In this document: one piece after another, positions 9,105 to 18,728 of the stretch
Numbering within the stretch: the stretch's first letter is position 1
Layout: each line of letters begins with the position of its first letter
Origin: Methanomassiliicoccaceae archaeon
Lineage (GTDB): Archaea; Thermoplasmatota; Thermoplasmata; Methanomassiliicoccales; Methanomethylophilaceae
Assembly (NCBI GenBank): GCA_034928305.1
Contig: JAYFOZ010000003.1
Location: 62,001-126,000, forward strand
DNA: 64,000 nucleotides
Reading direction: 5' to 3'
The notes under the pieces: generated by a model
What the model saw: only the letters and a program-made list of their open reading frames with translations
The model's database searches: none
What the model was told of the DNA's origin: nothing
Program-made: the position numbers and the translations under genes

Positions 9105-10064
9105 ATGAATGAAATCTGGACGGAGAAGTACAGGCCGAAGGTCTTGAAGGATGTTGTAGGTCAGCAGAACGTCACCGAGAGGCTCTCATCATATGTAATG
9201 TCCAGGAACATGCCGCATCTGATGTTTACAGGCCCTGCCGGCACAGGAAAGACCACCTGTGCCCTGGCCCTAGCAAGGGAGATGTTCGGAGACCAGTGGA
9301 GGGGCAACTTCATAGAGCTAAATGCCTCGGACGAGAGAGGCATCGATGTGGTGAGGGGGAAGATCAAGGAATTCGCCAGGACATCTCCGCTCGGCGGTGC
9401 CGACTTTAAAATAATATTCATGGACGAGGCAGATGCGCTCACGAACGACGCCCAATCCGCTCTGAGAAGGACAATGGAAAAATATTCCAAGATCTGCCGT
9501 TTCGTACTGTCCTGCAACTACTCATCGAAGATAATCGACCCCATTCAGTCCAGATGTGCCATATTCCGTTTCAGGCCACTGACCAGAGAGGATGTGGAGA
9601 AGTACTTGGGAATGATTATCGACAAAGAAGGCATCAAAATCCAAGATGACGCACTTCAGGGACTGGTACATGTGGCCAGAGGAGATATGAGGCGCGCGGT
9701 GAACTCGCTCCAGGTCGCCGCATCCCTGGGAAGACAGATCGATATAGATACGATATACCAGACCACCGGAATAGCAAACCCGGACGAGGTCAAGAAAATA
9801 CTGGAGACCGCACTGGCAGGCAACTTCGTACTGGCCAGGGACATGCTCGACCAGACGATGATAAACTTCGGGCTGTCCGGACAGGACATAGTCCGCCAGA
9901 TACATTCGATGTTCTTCGAGCTCAGCATCTCCGATGCAGAGAAGGTCCGTCTTGTGGACAAGACCGGAGAGATCGAGTTCCGGATCGTCGAGGGAAGCAA
10001 CGAGAGGATACAGCTCGAAGCGTTGCTGGCCTACCTCGTAATGATCGGCGGAGCCAAGCGGTGA
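9105..10064 (+). CDS. rfcS: Replication factor C small subunit
   Basis: This clamp-loader ATPase starts MNEIWTEKYRPK, the usual N-terminus of the family. It has Walker A GPAGTGKT, Walker B IIFMDEAD, and the arginine-finger motif SRC in IQSRCAIFRF. The helical collar domain completes the normal length of 319 residues. With RfcL it loads the PCNA clamp. An in-frame ATG at 9081 would add eight residues. I prefer 9105 because a TATA-like AAATTTAT at 9068-9075 would place the transcription start near 9098. It is divergent from the NIF3-like/cdc6 transcript, putting two replication genes around one promoter region. Confidence 0.93.
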   Translation: MNEIWTEKYRPKVLKDVVGQQNVTERLSSYVMSRNMPHLMFTGPAGTGKTTCALALAREMFGDQWRGNFIELNASDERGIDVVRGKIKEFARTSPLGGADFKIIFMDEADALTNDAQSALRRTMEKYSKICRFVLSCNYSSKIIDPIQSRCAIFRFRPLTREDVEKYLGMIIDKEGIKIQDDALQGLVHVARGDMRRAVNSLQVAASLGRQIDIDTIYQTTGIANPDEVKKILETALAGNFVLARDMLDQTMINFGLSGQDIVRQIHSMFFELSISDAEKVRLVDKTGEIEFRIVEGSNERIQLEALLAYLVMIGGAKR

Positions 10065-10087
10065 TTTTGACATCTGGAACTTAATTA

Positions 10088-11323
10088 TCAGTACCTATTG
10101 TCGAACATCCTGCTGGTCTTCTTCTCGCTGCGGGGGAGATCTCCTACATTGACGGCTTTCGGATTGATAGTCGCACCGACCTTAACCCTGAAACGGTCCT
10201 GAACTTCCTTCTCGAGAACCTCGCGTTTAGACTCTGGCACTGCTGTCTCGAAGTACAAGGTGAGGATGTCCTTGCCATCAAGATGGTCTATCATGACCTG
10301 ATATTCGGATTCAGGGCCTTCCGTCTCGCTTAGGACCTCTTCGAACTGTGCAGGGAACATGTTCACGCCTTTCACTTTGACCATGTCGTCCGTGCGTCCG
10401 GTGATGATGTCGATACGAGGGAACCTGGAACCGCAAGGGCAGTTACCCGGAATTATGCGGGTCAGGTCATGCGTCCTGTACCTCACCAGGGGGGCCCCTT
10501 CTTTCAGGAGCGTGGTGATAACAAGCTCCCCTACTTCTCCGTCCGGAAGGTTCCTTCCCGTCTTCGGATCGACTATCTCAAAATAGATGTAGTCGTCCCA
10601 GAGGTGTATTCCGTTGGCGTAATCGCAACTTATGCCTATTCCAGGGCCGTATATTTCGGTGAGCCCGTAAATATCGTAAAGCTTGACGCCGAGATCGGAC
10701 GCGATCCTGTTGCGCATCTTCTCTCCCCATCTCTCTGATCCGATTATGCCTTTCTTGAGGGACAGCTTTTCCTTTATCCCGCGCTTCTTTATCTCCTCGG
10801 AAAGAAGAAGAGCATAGGAGGATGTGGCACATAGGGCTGTCGAATGGAAGTCAATCATAAATTGTATCTGTTTCTCCGTGTTCCCGGGACCCATTGGCAG
10901 CGTCATCGCACCCAATCTTTCGGAACCGTTCTGAAATCCGATACCGGCGGTCCATAGCCCATATCCCGGCGTTATCTGTATGCAGTCCTCTTCTGTCAGC
11001 CCTGCCATCCTGTAACAGCGCTCGAACATAATGGCCCAGTCGTCTATGTCGTGCTGGGTGTAAGGTATTATGACAGGGGTACCTGTGGTCCCGGAGGACG
11101 AGTGTATCCTGACTATGTCTTTTTCAGGTACGGCGGCAAGCCCGAGAGGATACGCATCGCGCAGATCGGCCTTGTCCGTAAAAGGCAGACCTTCGAAACT
11201 TTCCTGGTCGACCACTTTGGATAGGTCGATCCCTGCGAACTTTTTCCCATAGAAAGGACTGTCCGTTTTTATGGTAGAAAGACGGCGTTTTACCGTTTCC
11301 AGCTGATACTCGTTCATCATCAT
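10088..11323 (-). CDS. paaK: Phenylacetate-CoA ligase family protein (AMP-forming)
   Basis: This 411-residue adenylate-forming enzyme has the AMP-binding loop SSSGTTGTPV, the YGLTEIYGPG motif, the YRTHDLTRI motif and a conserved C-terminal domain. PaaK-type ligases activate aryl acids to CoA thioesters. In methanogens they are thought to pair with indolepyruvate oxidoreductase to salvage or oxidise aromatic amino acid carbon, but no iorAB is present here. It ends 24 bases from the convergent end of rfcS. An AT-rich gap at 11324-11400 carries its promoter. Confidence 0.85.
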   Translation of the reverse strand: MMMNEYQLETVKRRLSTIKTDSPFYGKKFAGIDLSKVVDQESFEGLPFTDKADLRDAYPLGLAAVPEKDIVRIHSSSGTTGTPVIIPYTQHDIDDWAIMFERCYRMAGLTEEDCIQITPGYGLWTAGIGFQNGSERLGAMTLPMGPGNTEKQIQFMIDFHSTALCATSSYALLLSEEIKKRGIKEKLSLKKGIIGSERWGEKMRNRIASDLGVKLYDIYGLTEIYGPGIGISCDYANGIHLWDDYIYFEIVDPKTGRNLPDGEVGELVITTLLKEGAPLVRYRTHDLTRIIPGNCPCGSRFPRIDIITGRTDDMVKVKGVNMFPAQFEEVLSETEGPESEYQVMIDHLDGKDILTLYFETAVPESKREVLEKEVQDRFRVKVGATINPKAVNVGDLPRSEKKTSRMFDNRY

Positions 11324-11400
11324 GGTAATAAGCGATTAACACTAACTAAGAATATAATAATGATGATTATTTTAGGTAAATGGTGTACATAAATACACAA

Positions 11401-11778
11401 TCAAATTGATTCATATTCTTCTGCTCCGAGCAGCTTTTGGATGTCATTGGGATCGTCCAGCTCGATCTCGGCAAGCCATCCGTCAGAATATGGGGACGAG
11501 TTCATGAGTGCGGGTTCGTCCTCCAATGTCCGATTGATAGAAGCGACCGTACCTGTCACAGGTGAAATCACCGGTGAGATCGCTTTGAAGCTCTCTATAG
11601 CTCCGATCTCATCGTTCCTCGATATGTGCCTGCCGACAACCGGCGGCTGAACGTAGATGACTTCCCCCAGTTCCTCCTGGGCACGGTCAGATATTCCTAT
11701 TTTAGCTCTGGAGCCGGAAATCCCGACCCACAATCCTTCTTTGGTGTATAGAAGCCCTTCCTTGACTACGGTCATCAT
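11401..11778 (-). CDS. gcvH: Glycine cleavage system H-like lipoyl protein
   Basis: The 125-residue product is full length for GcvH. It contains IESFKAISPVISPVTG, whose lysine matches the lipoylated residue of the family (ES-x-KA). H proteins carry the aminomethyl group between the P, T and L proteins, or act as lipoyl donors. No gcvP, gcvT or lipoate ligase gene is nearby. Its ATG overlaps the stop of the Sel1-repeat gene upstream (ATGA), so it is translationally coupled to that gene. The pairing with Sel1 proteins is unexpected. Confidence 0.88.
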   Translation of the reverse strand: MMTVVKEGLLYTKEGLWVGISGSRAKIGISDRAQEELGEVIYVQPPVVGRHISRNDEIGAIESFKAISPVISPVTGTVASINRTLEDEPALMNSSPYSDGWLAEIELDDPNDIQKLLGAEEYESI

Positions 11779-12509
11779 CCCTCAAGGGCATTGGATGATA
11801 AAATCGCTTTCGCTTCCTCACTGCCCCTGGCCGCAGCCTTCGAAAACCATCTTTTTGCGTTTCGGACGCTCTTTACCATACCGTCCCCCGACAGTGACAT
11901 CTTACCAAGCTGGCACATTGCTTCCTCTGATAGAAGTTCCGCCGCTTTGATCAATGTTTTCGCGGCCCCTTCCGGGTCCTTAGCCATGCCCCTTCCCTCG
12001 AGTTGCATAAGTCCCAGGCGGTATCCGGCCTTTGAATATTCCTCAGAAAAACAGGCACGGTAAATCTCTGCGGACATTTCATAATCGATATCTGCTCCCC
12101 TTCCGAGCTCGTACATAACCCCCAGCCTATAGTAGGCCGGAATAGAACCGTGTGCGGCCGCCTTTTCGTACCAGAAGCGGGCCTGTTCCCAATCCTGTTC
12201 CGTACCTCGGCCGTCGGAATAAAGATCGGCAAGATTGAACATCGCCCTGGGATACCCTAGCTGAGCAGATTTCTTGTAAAGTTCAAAACCTTTCTCGAAG
12301 TTGCAGGAAAGTCCTTCACCATGGACCCTCATGTAACCAAGGTTGCAGATTGCCTCTGCGTTACCTTGGTCCGCGGCCTCACCGAACCATCTCGCCGCCT
12401 CTCTGCGGTCGCGCACGACACCGTTACCTGTAAAGAAAAGATATCCCAGCGCGGTCTGCGCGTTCTGGTCGCCTGCCCGGGCTGCCTCCAGCTGCTCCTT
12501 GAAACCCAC
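11775..12509 (-). CDS. Sel1-repeat protein (244 aa)
   Basis: The whole protein is made of about six Sel1-like repeats of roughly 36 residues. Examples are ALGYLFFTGNGVVRDRREAARWF, split over the A/L/G positions, and MFNLADLYSDGRGTEQDW. Sel1 repeats form alpha-helical solenoids that bind partner proteins. There is no signal peptide or membrane helix, so it should be cytoplasmic. It follows the next Sel1 gene by four bases and overlaps gcvH by four, so the three genes form one operon. The partner is unknown. Confidence 0.85.
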   Translation of the reverse strand: MGFKEQLEAARAGDQNAQTALGYLFFTGNGVVRDRREAARWFGEAADQGNAEAICNLGYMRVHGEGLSCNFEKGFELYKKSAQLGYPRAMFNLADLYSDGRGTEQDWEQARFWYEKAAAHGSIPAYYRLGVMYELGRGADIDYEMSAEIYRACFSEEYSKAGYRLGLMQLEGRGMAKDPEGAAKTLIKAAELLSEEAMCQLGKMSLSGDGMVKSVRNAKRWFSKAAARGSEEAKAILSSNALEG

Positions 12510-12513
12510 GGCC

Positions 12514-13608
12514 TCACCTGTATTTTCCTATGGACCTTCTCACATGAAGCTCCGGGTGCTCCATGAACATCCCCAGGTAATACAATGCGGAAAGATACCC
12601 TCCGGCGGCGGCCATGGTGTAATATTTTATGGCATCGACCTCGCTCTCCGCGAGACCTCCGCCCACATCGTATAGGCGGGCAAGCATGAACTGTGCGTCC
12701 GCAGATCCTGCGTCCGCAGCCCTTGTGAGCATTCCAAGAGATTTCTGCATATTGCGTCTGACATACATTCCTTCACGATACATCAGAGAGAGAAAGAACA
12801 TTGCGTCCGGGCTGCCCAGTTCGGCAGCTTTCTCGAAATTTTTAAACGATTTCTCATAATCTCCCTCGTCGAGATATTTATTGGCAAGAACTAACGCGGA
12901 ATCCCTTGTGTCGCGCTCTATCGCGGAGTCCGTTTCGCTGAGCTTTTTCATCCTGGAAATAAGGGTGTCTTTCTTTCCTCCCTCAAGGCTCAAAAGAACG
13001 AGGTTCCAGCATAGTAGGCATCCCTCATGTCCCATATCTGCACCGTACTTGTACCATCTTTTGGCCTCCACTTCATTGTGTATTATACCGTTAATACCGA
13101 ATTCGTACTGCAAACCTATCTCCATGAACATGTCCGCATTGCCCGTTATGGTAGCGGAGGAGTACCATAGCTCTGCCTCGGTTCGGCTCTTCTCCGTGCC
13201 GATGCCGCGGCCGTACATGTACCCCAGATAGAACTGGGCCATTGGAACACCTTGCTTGGCGGATGTTGACATCCATTTGAAAGCTTCCTCATAGTCCAAA
13301 GAAACGAGGATCCCTCTGGTGCATTCCATAGACAGTGTAAGCTGGGCCTCCGGGTTGCCCATCTCGGATGCATTGCGCAGATGCCTGAGATATTGATAGA
13401 TATCCTGGTCGAAGATTATGCCGTCGCGGTACATCTTGGCAATCTCCCACTCGGCCCTCGTGCACCCTGCCTCGGCTGCACGGAGATACCAAGTGATCGC
13501 TTTGTCGAGGTCCTGATCGAGACCTTTGCCGTAGTGATACATGTATGCGACACCGAGACAGGCGTAGGGGTCTCCGTCACTTGCATCCCTTAGGATAGGA
13601 TCTTTCAC
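12514..13608 (-). CDS. Sel1-repeat protein (364 aa)
   Basis: This protein contains about nine Sel1-like repeats, some degenerate in the middle (around residues 205-245, where the regular A-x-x-x-LG pattern is lost). Recognisable units include YLGYMYGRGIGTEKS and MFFLSLMYREGMYVRRN. It has no signal sequence. It is the first gene of a short operon with the 244-residue Sel1 gene and gcvH; the 71-base gap above it (13609-13679) holds an AT-rich stretch that could be its promoter. Function beyond protein binding cannot be inferred. Confidence 0.85.
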   Translation of the reverse strand: MKDPILRDASDGDPYACLGVAYMYHYGKGLDQDLDKAITWYLRAAEAGCTRAEWEIAKMYRDGIIFDQDIYQYLRHLRNASEMGNPEAQLTLSMECTRGILVSLDYEEAFKWMSTSAKQGVPMAQFYLGYMYGRGIGTEKSRTEAELWYSSATITGNADMFMEIGLQYEFGINGIIHNEVEAKRWYKYGADMGHEGCLLCWNLVLLSLEGGKKDTLISRMKKLSETDSAIERDTRDSALVLANKYLDEGDYEKSFKNFEKAAELGSPDAMFFLSLMYREGMYVRRNMQKSLGMLTRAADAGSADAQFMLARLYDVGGGLAESEVDAIKYYTMAAAGGYLSALYYLGMFMEHPELHVRRSIGKYR

Positions 13609-13679
13609 GCCCCCGTAAGGTACCCATTGATTTATTTAGTTTTCATCTGAGCCTTTAATTCAGAGGAAAACTGTTGGAA

Positions 13680-15131
13680 TCACGCCCGGAGTTGCTCCAA
13701 TAGGGATGAGGCGTCAGGATCGCCCTGCTTTGCTGCGAGCTTCAAATATTTTTTTGCAAGCGGCATGTTCTTCTTCACGTGCTTGCCTTCCATTAAGAGC
13801 CTGCCGAGATAGAACTGTCCGTCCGAGAAACCGGCGTCCGCCACCTCTTTGATCAAAGCCATTCCGGCTTCCGTATCGGTTTCCGTTCCTACGCCGGTCA
13901 CCATCATCATGCCGTAGAATGCCTTGGCTGCAGGATGCCCCTGTTCCGCTGCGGCGCTGAACCACATCGCAGCCCTCTTTTCGTCCTTCGGCACCCCCCT
14001 GCCCTCGTAACAGAAGCAGGCAAGAGCATACTGAGAATTGGGCTCCCCGGCCTCGGCTGCATCGGTGAACAGCTGGACAGCTCTTTCATCATCCTTTTCA
14101 AAATATGTGCCGTTGCCGTACATGCATGCGAGACAGTATTCGGCTGTGGCGTTGAACTGTTCGGATGCCTTGCTAAACCATTTCGCCGCTTCCGCGAGGT
14201 TCTTTTCCAATGCCTGGCCCTCAAAGCGCATGTTCGCATAATCCAGCATCGCCTGGGAATGACCTTTCTCGCATGCTTCGGTCAGTAGCGCTATGGCCTT
14301 GGCAGGATCTCTTGAAACACCCTGCCCGTAAGCGTAAAGCATTCCTAGCTGGTACATGGAGTCCATTTCTCCTTGGTCCGCGGCCTTTGCGAAGAGCGTC
14401 GCCGCCTTTTTGAAATCGGGACGTCTGTCTGACAGGTAGAGGACAGCGAGATCGTGCTGTGCCTCCGAATGGCCTGCGGCCGCAGCTGATTCATACCATC
14501 TCAGCGCCTCCTTCGGATTCTGTTTCACACCGTTTATACCGCGTTGATATGCATCGGCGATGTGGAACATTGCTTCTGCGTTCCCTGCCTCGGCCGCCGA
14601 CATAAGCCAGTATTTGGCCCTATCTTTGTCCTTGGGGACGCCTTTACCCATCAGATACATGAATCCGATCTTGTTCTGGGCCGAGGCATCGCCCTTCTCC
14701 GCGTTAACCGTATACCAACGAACGGCCTCGGAATGGTCCTTCTTAACGCATTTCTTACCATTGTCATATATGTCGAAAAGCTTAGCACACGCATCTGTGT
14801 CGCGCTGTTCGCCTTTGAGCTTGAGCATTATGAGCGCATCTATCTTTTCGTTGCCCCCGTCCCCTATCTCTGCCAGGGTGCGGGCCGCCTGTTCGTTCCC
14901 TGATGCTGCAGATACGGACATCAGTTCCATGGCGGCAGACCGGTCCTCAAGAAGTATTGTTCCGGTGTAAAGAAAAAGCGAGAAAAGATAGGAAGCATCG
15001 ACATCGCCGCCGGAAGACAGGTCCTCCAACATGGAACATGCCTTCCTGAGATCGTATTCTCTGCTCCCAACGTCCATAAAGCGGAGTGATATGCTCTCTG
15101 CTGAGAGACGATCTGCGGTAACCTCTGACAT
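13680..15131 (-). CDS. Sel1-repeat protein (483 aa)
   Basis: This is the largest Sel1 protein in the window. About eleven regular repeats follow a less regular first 100 residues. Repeats such as KIGFMYLMGKGVPKDKDRA and QLGMLYAYGQGVSRDPAKA match the consensus closely. No signal peptide or membrane segment is visible. It reads in the same direction as the two shorter Sel1 genes downstream and is divergent from a fifth repeat gene at 15242. The cluster looks like local gene duplication followed by divergence. Confidence 0.87.
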   Translation of the reverse strand: MSEVTADRLSAESISLRFMDVGSREYDLRKACSMLEDLSSGGDVDASYLFSLFLYTGTILLEDRSAAMELMSVSAASGNEQAARTLAEIGDGGNEKIDALIMLKLKGEQRDTDACAKLFDIYDNGKKCVKKDHSEAVRWYTVNAEKGDASAQNKIGFMYLMGKGVPKDKDRAKYWLMSAAEAGNAEAMFHIADAYQRGINGVKQNPKEALRWYESAAAAGHSEAQHDLAVLYLSDRRPDFKKAATLFAKAADQGEMDSMYQLGMLYAYGQGVSRDPAKAIALLTEACEKGHSQAMLDYANMRFEGQALEKNLAEAAKWFSKASEQFNATAEYCLACMYGNGTYFEKDDERAVQLFTDAAEAGEPNSQYALACFCYEGRGVPKDEKRAAMWFSAAAEQGHPAAKAFYGMMMVTGVGTETDTEAGMALIKEVADAGFSDGQFYLGRLLMEGKHVKKNMPLAKKYLKLAAKQGDPDASSLLEQLRA

Positions 15132-15241
15132 ATTTCACCAATTATTGACTTTGCCTTTATTCCTTTCGTTTGGGATATTCGACGATCAACTAGGTTTTCT
15201 GTTAAGTAAAGAATATATCCGAAACCGCGCTCTACTTCCGT

Positions 15242-15916
15242 ATGGGCGATATCCGGTCTGGTCCTAACGATGACCCAAGAGAATCTCTTGAGTGGGCCAA
15301 GGCTGTCCTTAGGGGCAGGTCCGAGAAAGACTATGCGCTCGCTTATTCCGTCGTGGTCGACGCCGCAAAGGAAGGTTCCGAGGATGGAAAGTTCTGCCTC
15401 GGCCTCATGTATGCACGCGGCCAGGGTGTTACAAGGGACCTTTCGGCTGCGGCAGAATGGTTCTCTCGCGCTGTAGAAAGCGGCAGCCGCAGCGCAATGT
15501 ACTATCTGGGCAAGATGTACTTCCGCGGTTACGGCGTAGGAAAGAATATAGCCAGGGCTGCAGAATTATTTGCGGTGCCTGCCAAAGAGGGCGATGCCCG
15601 GGCCCAATACTCCTTAGGACTGATCTACTTCGAAGGCGATACCGTGGCAAGGGACCTCGATGAATCTGCCAAATGGGTAACTCTGGCCGCAGAGCATGGA
15701 CATGCCGATGCGCAGTTCGTGCTGGGCCAATTCTATAAGACCGGTTGCGGCGTAGACCGCGACATTAGCACATCCGTCGATTGGCTCGTCTCTGCCGCAA
15801 TGAACGGCAACAAGGGCGCACAGATTCTTTTAGGCAACATGTACACAACTGGCGACGGAGTTCAGGTCGACCGCGACGAGGCCGACCGCTGGTACGATAT
15901 GGCCGACGGCAAGTGA
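15242..15916 (+). CDS. Sel1-repeat protein (224 aa)
   Basis: About six Sel1-like repeats fill the protein (for example CLGLMYARGQGVTRDLSAA and YLGKMYFRGYGVGKN). It is the only member of the cluster on the plus strand. A TATA-like AATATAT at 15212-15218 lies about 26 bases before the ATG, implying a leaderless transcript. It ends two bases from the convergent end of the formate-THF ligase gene. The protein is likely cytoplasmic; partner unknown. Confidence 0.85.
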   Translation: MGDIRSGPNDDPRESLEWAKAVLRGRSEKDYALAYSVVVDAAKEGSEDGKFCLGLMYARGQGVTRDLSAAAEWFSRAVESGSRSAMYYLGKMYFRGYGVGKNIARAAELFAVPAKEGDARAQYSLGLIYFEGDTVARDLDESAKWVTLAAEHGHADAQFVLGQFYKTGCGVDRDISTSVDWLVSAAMNGNKGAQILLGNMYTTGDGVQVDRDEADRWYDMADGK

Positions 15917-15918
15917 TC

Positions 15919-17589
15919 TCACTTCAGTCCCACTATCTTTCCGTCCGGCATGAGGTCCATGCGCATTGCGGCGGGAACCGACGGCAGGCCAGGCATGAGG
16001 GTCATAGAACCGCATACCGGAACGACAAAACCCGCTCCTGCAGAGAGCTGTACTTCCCTCACGTTGAGGTCCCAGCCCCTTGGTGCACCCTTTATCTTCG
16101 CATTGTCGGTAACGGATGCCTGGGTCTTTGCTATGCATACAGGTAGTCTCCCAAAACCGCGTTTCTCCAGTTCGGACAACATCTTCTCTGCAGCGGCAGA
16201 GTATGAAACCGTTCCGGCGCCGTATATTTTCTTTGCCACGGTCTCTATCTTGGATTTTAGAGTGGCGTCATCTTCGTAAAGGAGGCTAAATTTCTTGGGC
16301 TTGGCACATTCTTCGACGACTGTCTCCGCAAGATCTATGGCACCCTCCCCTCCTTTCAAAAATGCCTCCGATTGGACGCAACGGACGCCAAGACTCTTGC
16401 ACCTGGCACTTATGATATCCATTTGTTCTTCGGTGTCCGAGGAAAACCTGTTGATGCTGACGACCAGTGGGATGCCGTAAAGCCTCATATTCTCCACGTG
16501 CCTGTCCAGGTTTATCAGCCCTTCTCTAAGATTATCGAGGGTCATCGTGCCATCGTCCTTCAGGTCTGCACCGCCATGCATCATAAGGGCGCGCACGGAC
16601 GCAACTATGACCACGCAGTCGGGGGACAGCCCGGACTGTCTGCAGACTATGTCCATGAACTTCTCCCCTCCCAGGTCCGAAGCGAAACCGACCTCGGTCA
16701 CAACGTAATCTCCGAGCTTCAGCGCCGATCTCGTAGCCAATATGCTGTTCGCACCATGGGCGATGTTCGCGAACGGAAACCCATGAACGAACACGGGCTC
16801 GCCTTCCAGAGTCTGGACCAGGTTGGGGCATATAGCGTCCTTGAGAAGAACCATCATACCTCCGACACAACCGAGGTTTCCGGCAGTTACCGGATCGCCT
16901 TCCATGTTGTACGCTACTACGACCCTCTCCAGTCTCGCTCGTAGATCTTCATATCCTGTGGAAAGTGCCAGAATGGCAGAAATTTCAGATGCGGACGTTA
17001 TTAGAAAACCGCTTTCGTGAGGGATGCCCCCGACCGTACGGCCTCCGAGCCCGACAACGATGTCCCTTAGCTCCCTTGCGTTCATATCCATCGTCTTCTT
17101 CAGCACGACCCTTGTGGGATCGATGCCGAGATTGTTCCCTTTCACAAGGTGGTTCTCTACGACCGCGGATAATAGATTGTGAGCGGCCGAAACCGCATGG
17201 ATATCGCCGGTAAAGTGAAGGTCGATGTTCCACATGGGATATACTTGGGACATGCCTCCTCCTGTGGCTCCTCCCTTTATACCGAAAACCGGGCCCAACG
17301 AAGGTTCTCTCAGGGCCCCGACAACCTTTTTGCCTATCTTTCCGAGGCCTTGTATAAGCCCTATCGTGGTGACCGTCTTACCTTCCCCGGCCGGAGTGGG
17401 CGTTACGGCGGTGACCATGATGAGCTTGCCGTTTTTGTTCTCCTCGAAACGCTTGAGCACATCCAGCGGCACTTTGGCCATGTACTTACCGTAAGGACTG
17501 ATATCCTCATTGCCGAGTCCGAGTTTAAATGCGATTTCTGAGATCGGTTCTGCTTCCGCCTCATAGGCAATCTCTATGTCGGTTTTCAT
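15919..17589 (-). CDS. fhs: Formate--tetrahydrofolate ligase
   Basis: This 556-residue enzyme has the P-loop TPTPAGEGKTVTTIGL and the family segments REPSLGPVFGIKGGATGGG and NLGCVGGM. It forms 10-formyl-THF from formate, ATP and THF. Many methanogens use tetrahydromethanopterin instead; a folate-dependent enzyme fits Methanomassiliicoccales, which lack the methyl branch and need formyl units for biosynthesis. The gene is monocistronic by position, with a 183-base promoter gap upstream. Length and motifs are normal for the mainly bacterial family, so an old transfer from bacteria is plausible. Confidence 0.95.
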   Translation of the reverse strand: MKTDIEIAYEAEAEPISEIAFKLGLGNEDISPYGKYMAKVPLDVLKRFEENKNGKLIMVTAVTPTPAGEGKTVTTIGLIQGLGKIGKKVVGALREPSLGPVFGIKGGATGGGMSQVYPMWNIDLHFTGDIHAVSAAHNLLSAVVENHLVKGNNLGIDPTRVVLKKTMDMNARELRDIVVGLGGRTVGGIPHESGFLITSASEISAILALSTGYEDLRARLERVVVAYNMEGDPVTAGNLGCVGGMMVLLKDAICPNLVQTLEGEPVFVHGFPFANIAHGANSILATRSALKLGDYVVTEVGFASDLGGEKFMDIVCRQSGLSPDCVVIVASVRALMMHGGADLKDDGTMTLDNLREGLINLDRHVENMRLYGIPLVVSINRFSSDTEEQMDIISARCKSLGVRCVQSEAFLKGGEGAIDLAETVVEECAKPKKFSLLYEDDATLKSKIETVAKKIYGAGTVSYSAAAEKMLSELEKRGFGRLPVCIAKTQASVTDNAKIKGAPRGWDLNVREVQLSAGAGFVVPVCGSMTLMPGLPSVPAAMRMDLMPDGKIVGLK

Positions 17590-17805
17590 AATATAAAAAA
17601 TCGAATCGGGTCTGCCGTTAATAAAAGGTGCGCGGAACGACCATCTGCTGGCACCGGGATTTTAATGCGTACTGTTTGTTCCATATGATAGAATTCAATG
17701 GTATTTTCGGGCTCCGCATTAATAAAATTGTACAAATATGTCCTACGATGATGTTAAGTATACCTTTTACTAATGTGGAACCGCAGTTACGGAAAAAGTG
17801 ATTTC

Positions 17806-18690
17806 ATGGATAATAACAGGCACGAGATTAACAAGGAATTCGCAAGGAAACTGGCCGGCGGCGTGATAATGGACGTCACCACTCCTGAACAGGCAAAGAT
17901 CGCAGAAAATGCGGGCGCCTGCGCAGTTATGGCCTTGGAGCGGGTACCTGCGGACATCCGAGCCGAGGGCGGGGTATCGAGGATGAGCGACCCGAAAATG
18001 ATCAGGTCGATACAGGAAGCAGTATCTATACCGGTGATGGCCAAATGCCGCATCGGACACTTCGTCGAGGCCCAGGTCCTTGAAGCGATCGGCATAGACT
18101 GCATCGACGAAAGCGAAGTCCTTTCGCCCGCGGACGATATCTACCACATAAACAAGACTGCATTCAATTCACCGTTCGTCTGCGGAGCCAGAGACCTCGG
18201 CGAAGCCCTTAGAAGGATATCCGAGGGAGCCGCCATGATCCGGACGAAGGGAGAGGCGGGAACAGGCGACGTCGTCCAGGCCGTAAGCCACATGCGCATG
18301 ATAAACTCCGAGATACGCTATGTAAAAACCGTGCTGGAAGACGAGCTGTACGAAACCGCAAAAGAGATGCAGGTCCCATTGGACCTGGTGAAGTACGTGC
18401 ACAAACACGGAAAGCTGCCGGTCGTGAACTTCGCCGCAGGCGGAGTGGCAACTCCTTCGGACGCGGCTCTGATGATGCAGCTCGGCTCAGATGGTGTCTT
18501 CGTAGGCTCAGGCATATTCCGGTCCGGAGACCCGGCGAAACGCGCCTCGGCCATCGTGAGGGCGGTGGCCAACTTTGACAAGCCCGAAATAATCGCCGAA
18601 GTGTCATACGACATCGGAAAGGCGATGGTCGGAATAAGCATGGAAGAGCTGTCGCTCCGCGGTACAAAGATGGCAGACCGCGGTCAGTGA
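17806..18690 (+). CDS. pdxS: Pyridoxal 5'-phosphate synthase, PdxS subunit
   Basis: The product is a (beta/alpha)8 synthase that builds PLP from ribose 5-phosphate, glyceraldehyde 3-phosphate and ammonia. Family blocks are [42 protein letters not shown] and [10 protein letters not shown], with catalytic lysines in the last part and near AKCRIG. I chose the ATG at 17806 (294 residues). A longer frame from 17773 adds eleven unrelated residues, and a TATA-like TTAAGTATA near 17753 puts the transcription start about 17783. The glutaminase partner gene pdxT is not adjacent. Confidence 0.93.
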   Translation: MDNNRHEINKEFARKLAGGVIMDVTTPEQAKIAENAGACAVMALERVPADIRAEGGVSRMSDPKMIRSIQEAVSIPVMAKCRIGHFVEAQVLEAIGIDCIDESEVLSPADDIYHINKTAFNSPFVCGARDLGEALRRISEGAAMIRTKGEAGTGDVVQAVSHMRMINSEIRYVKTVLEDELYETAKEMQVPLDLVKYVHKHGKLPVVNFAAGGVATPSDAALMMQLGSDGVFVGSGIFRSGDPAKRASAIVRAVANFDKPEIIAEVSYDIGKAMVGISMEELSLRGTKMADRGQ

Positions 18691-18728
18691 ACGGACACAT
18701 GTCTGCAGCCGTCGGTGAGCTCGTGTCC

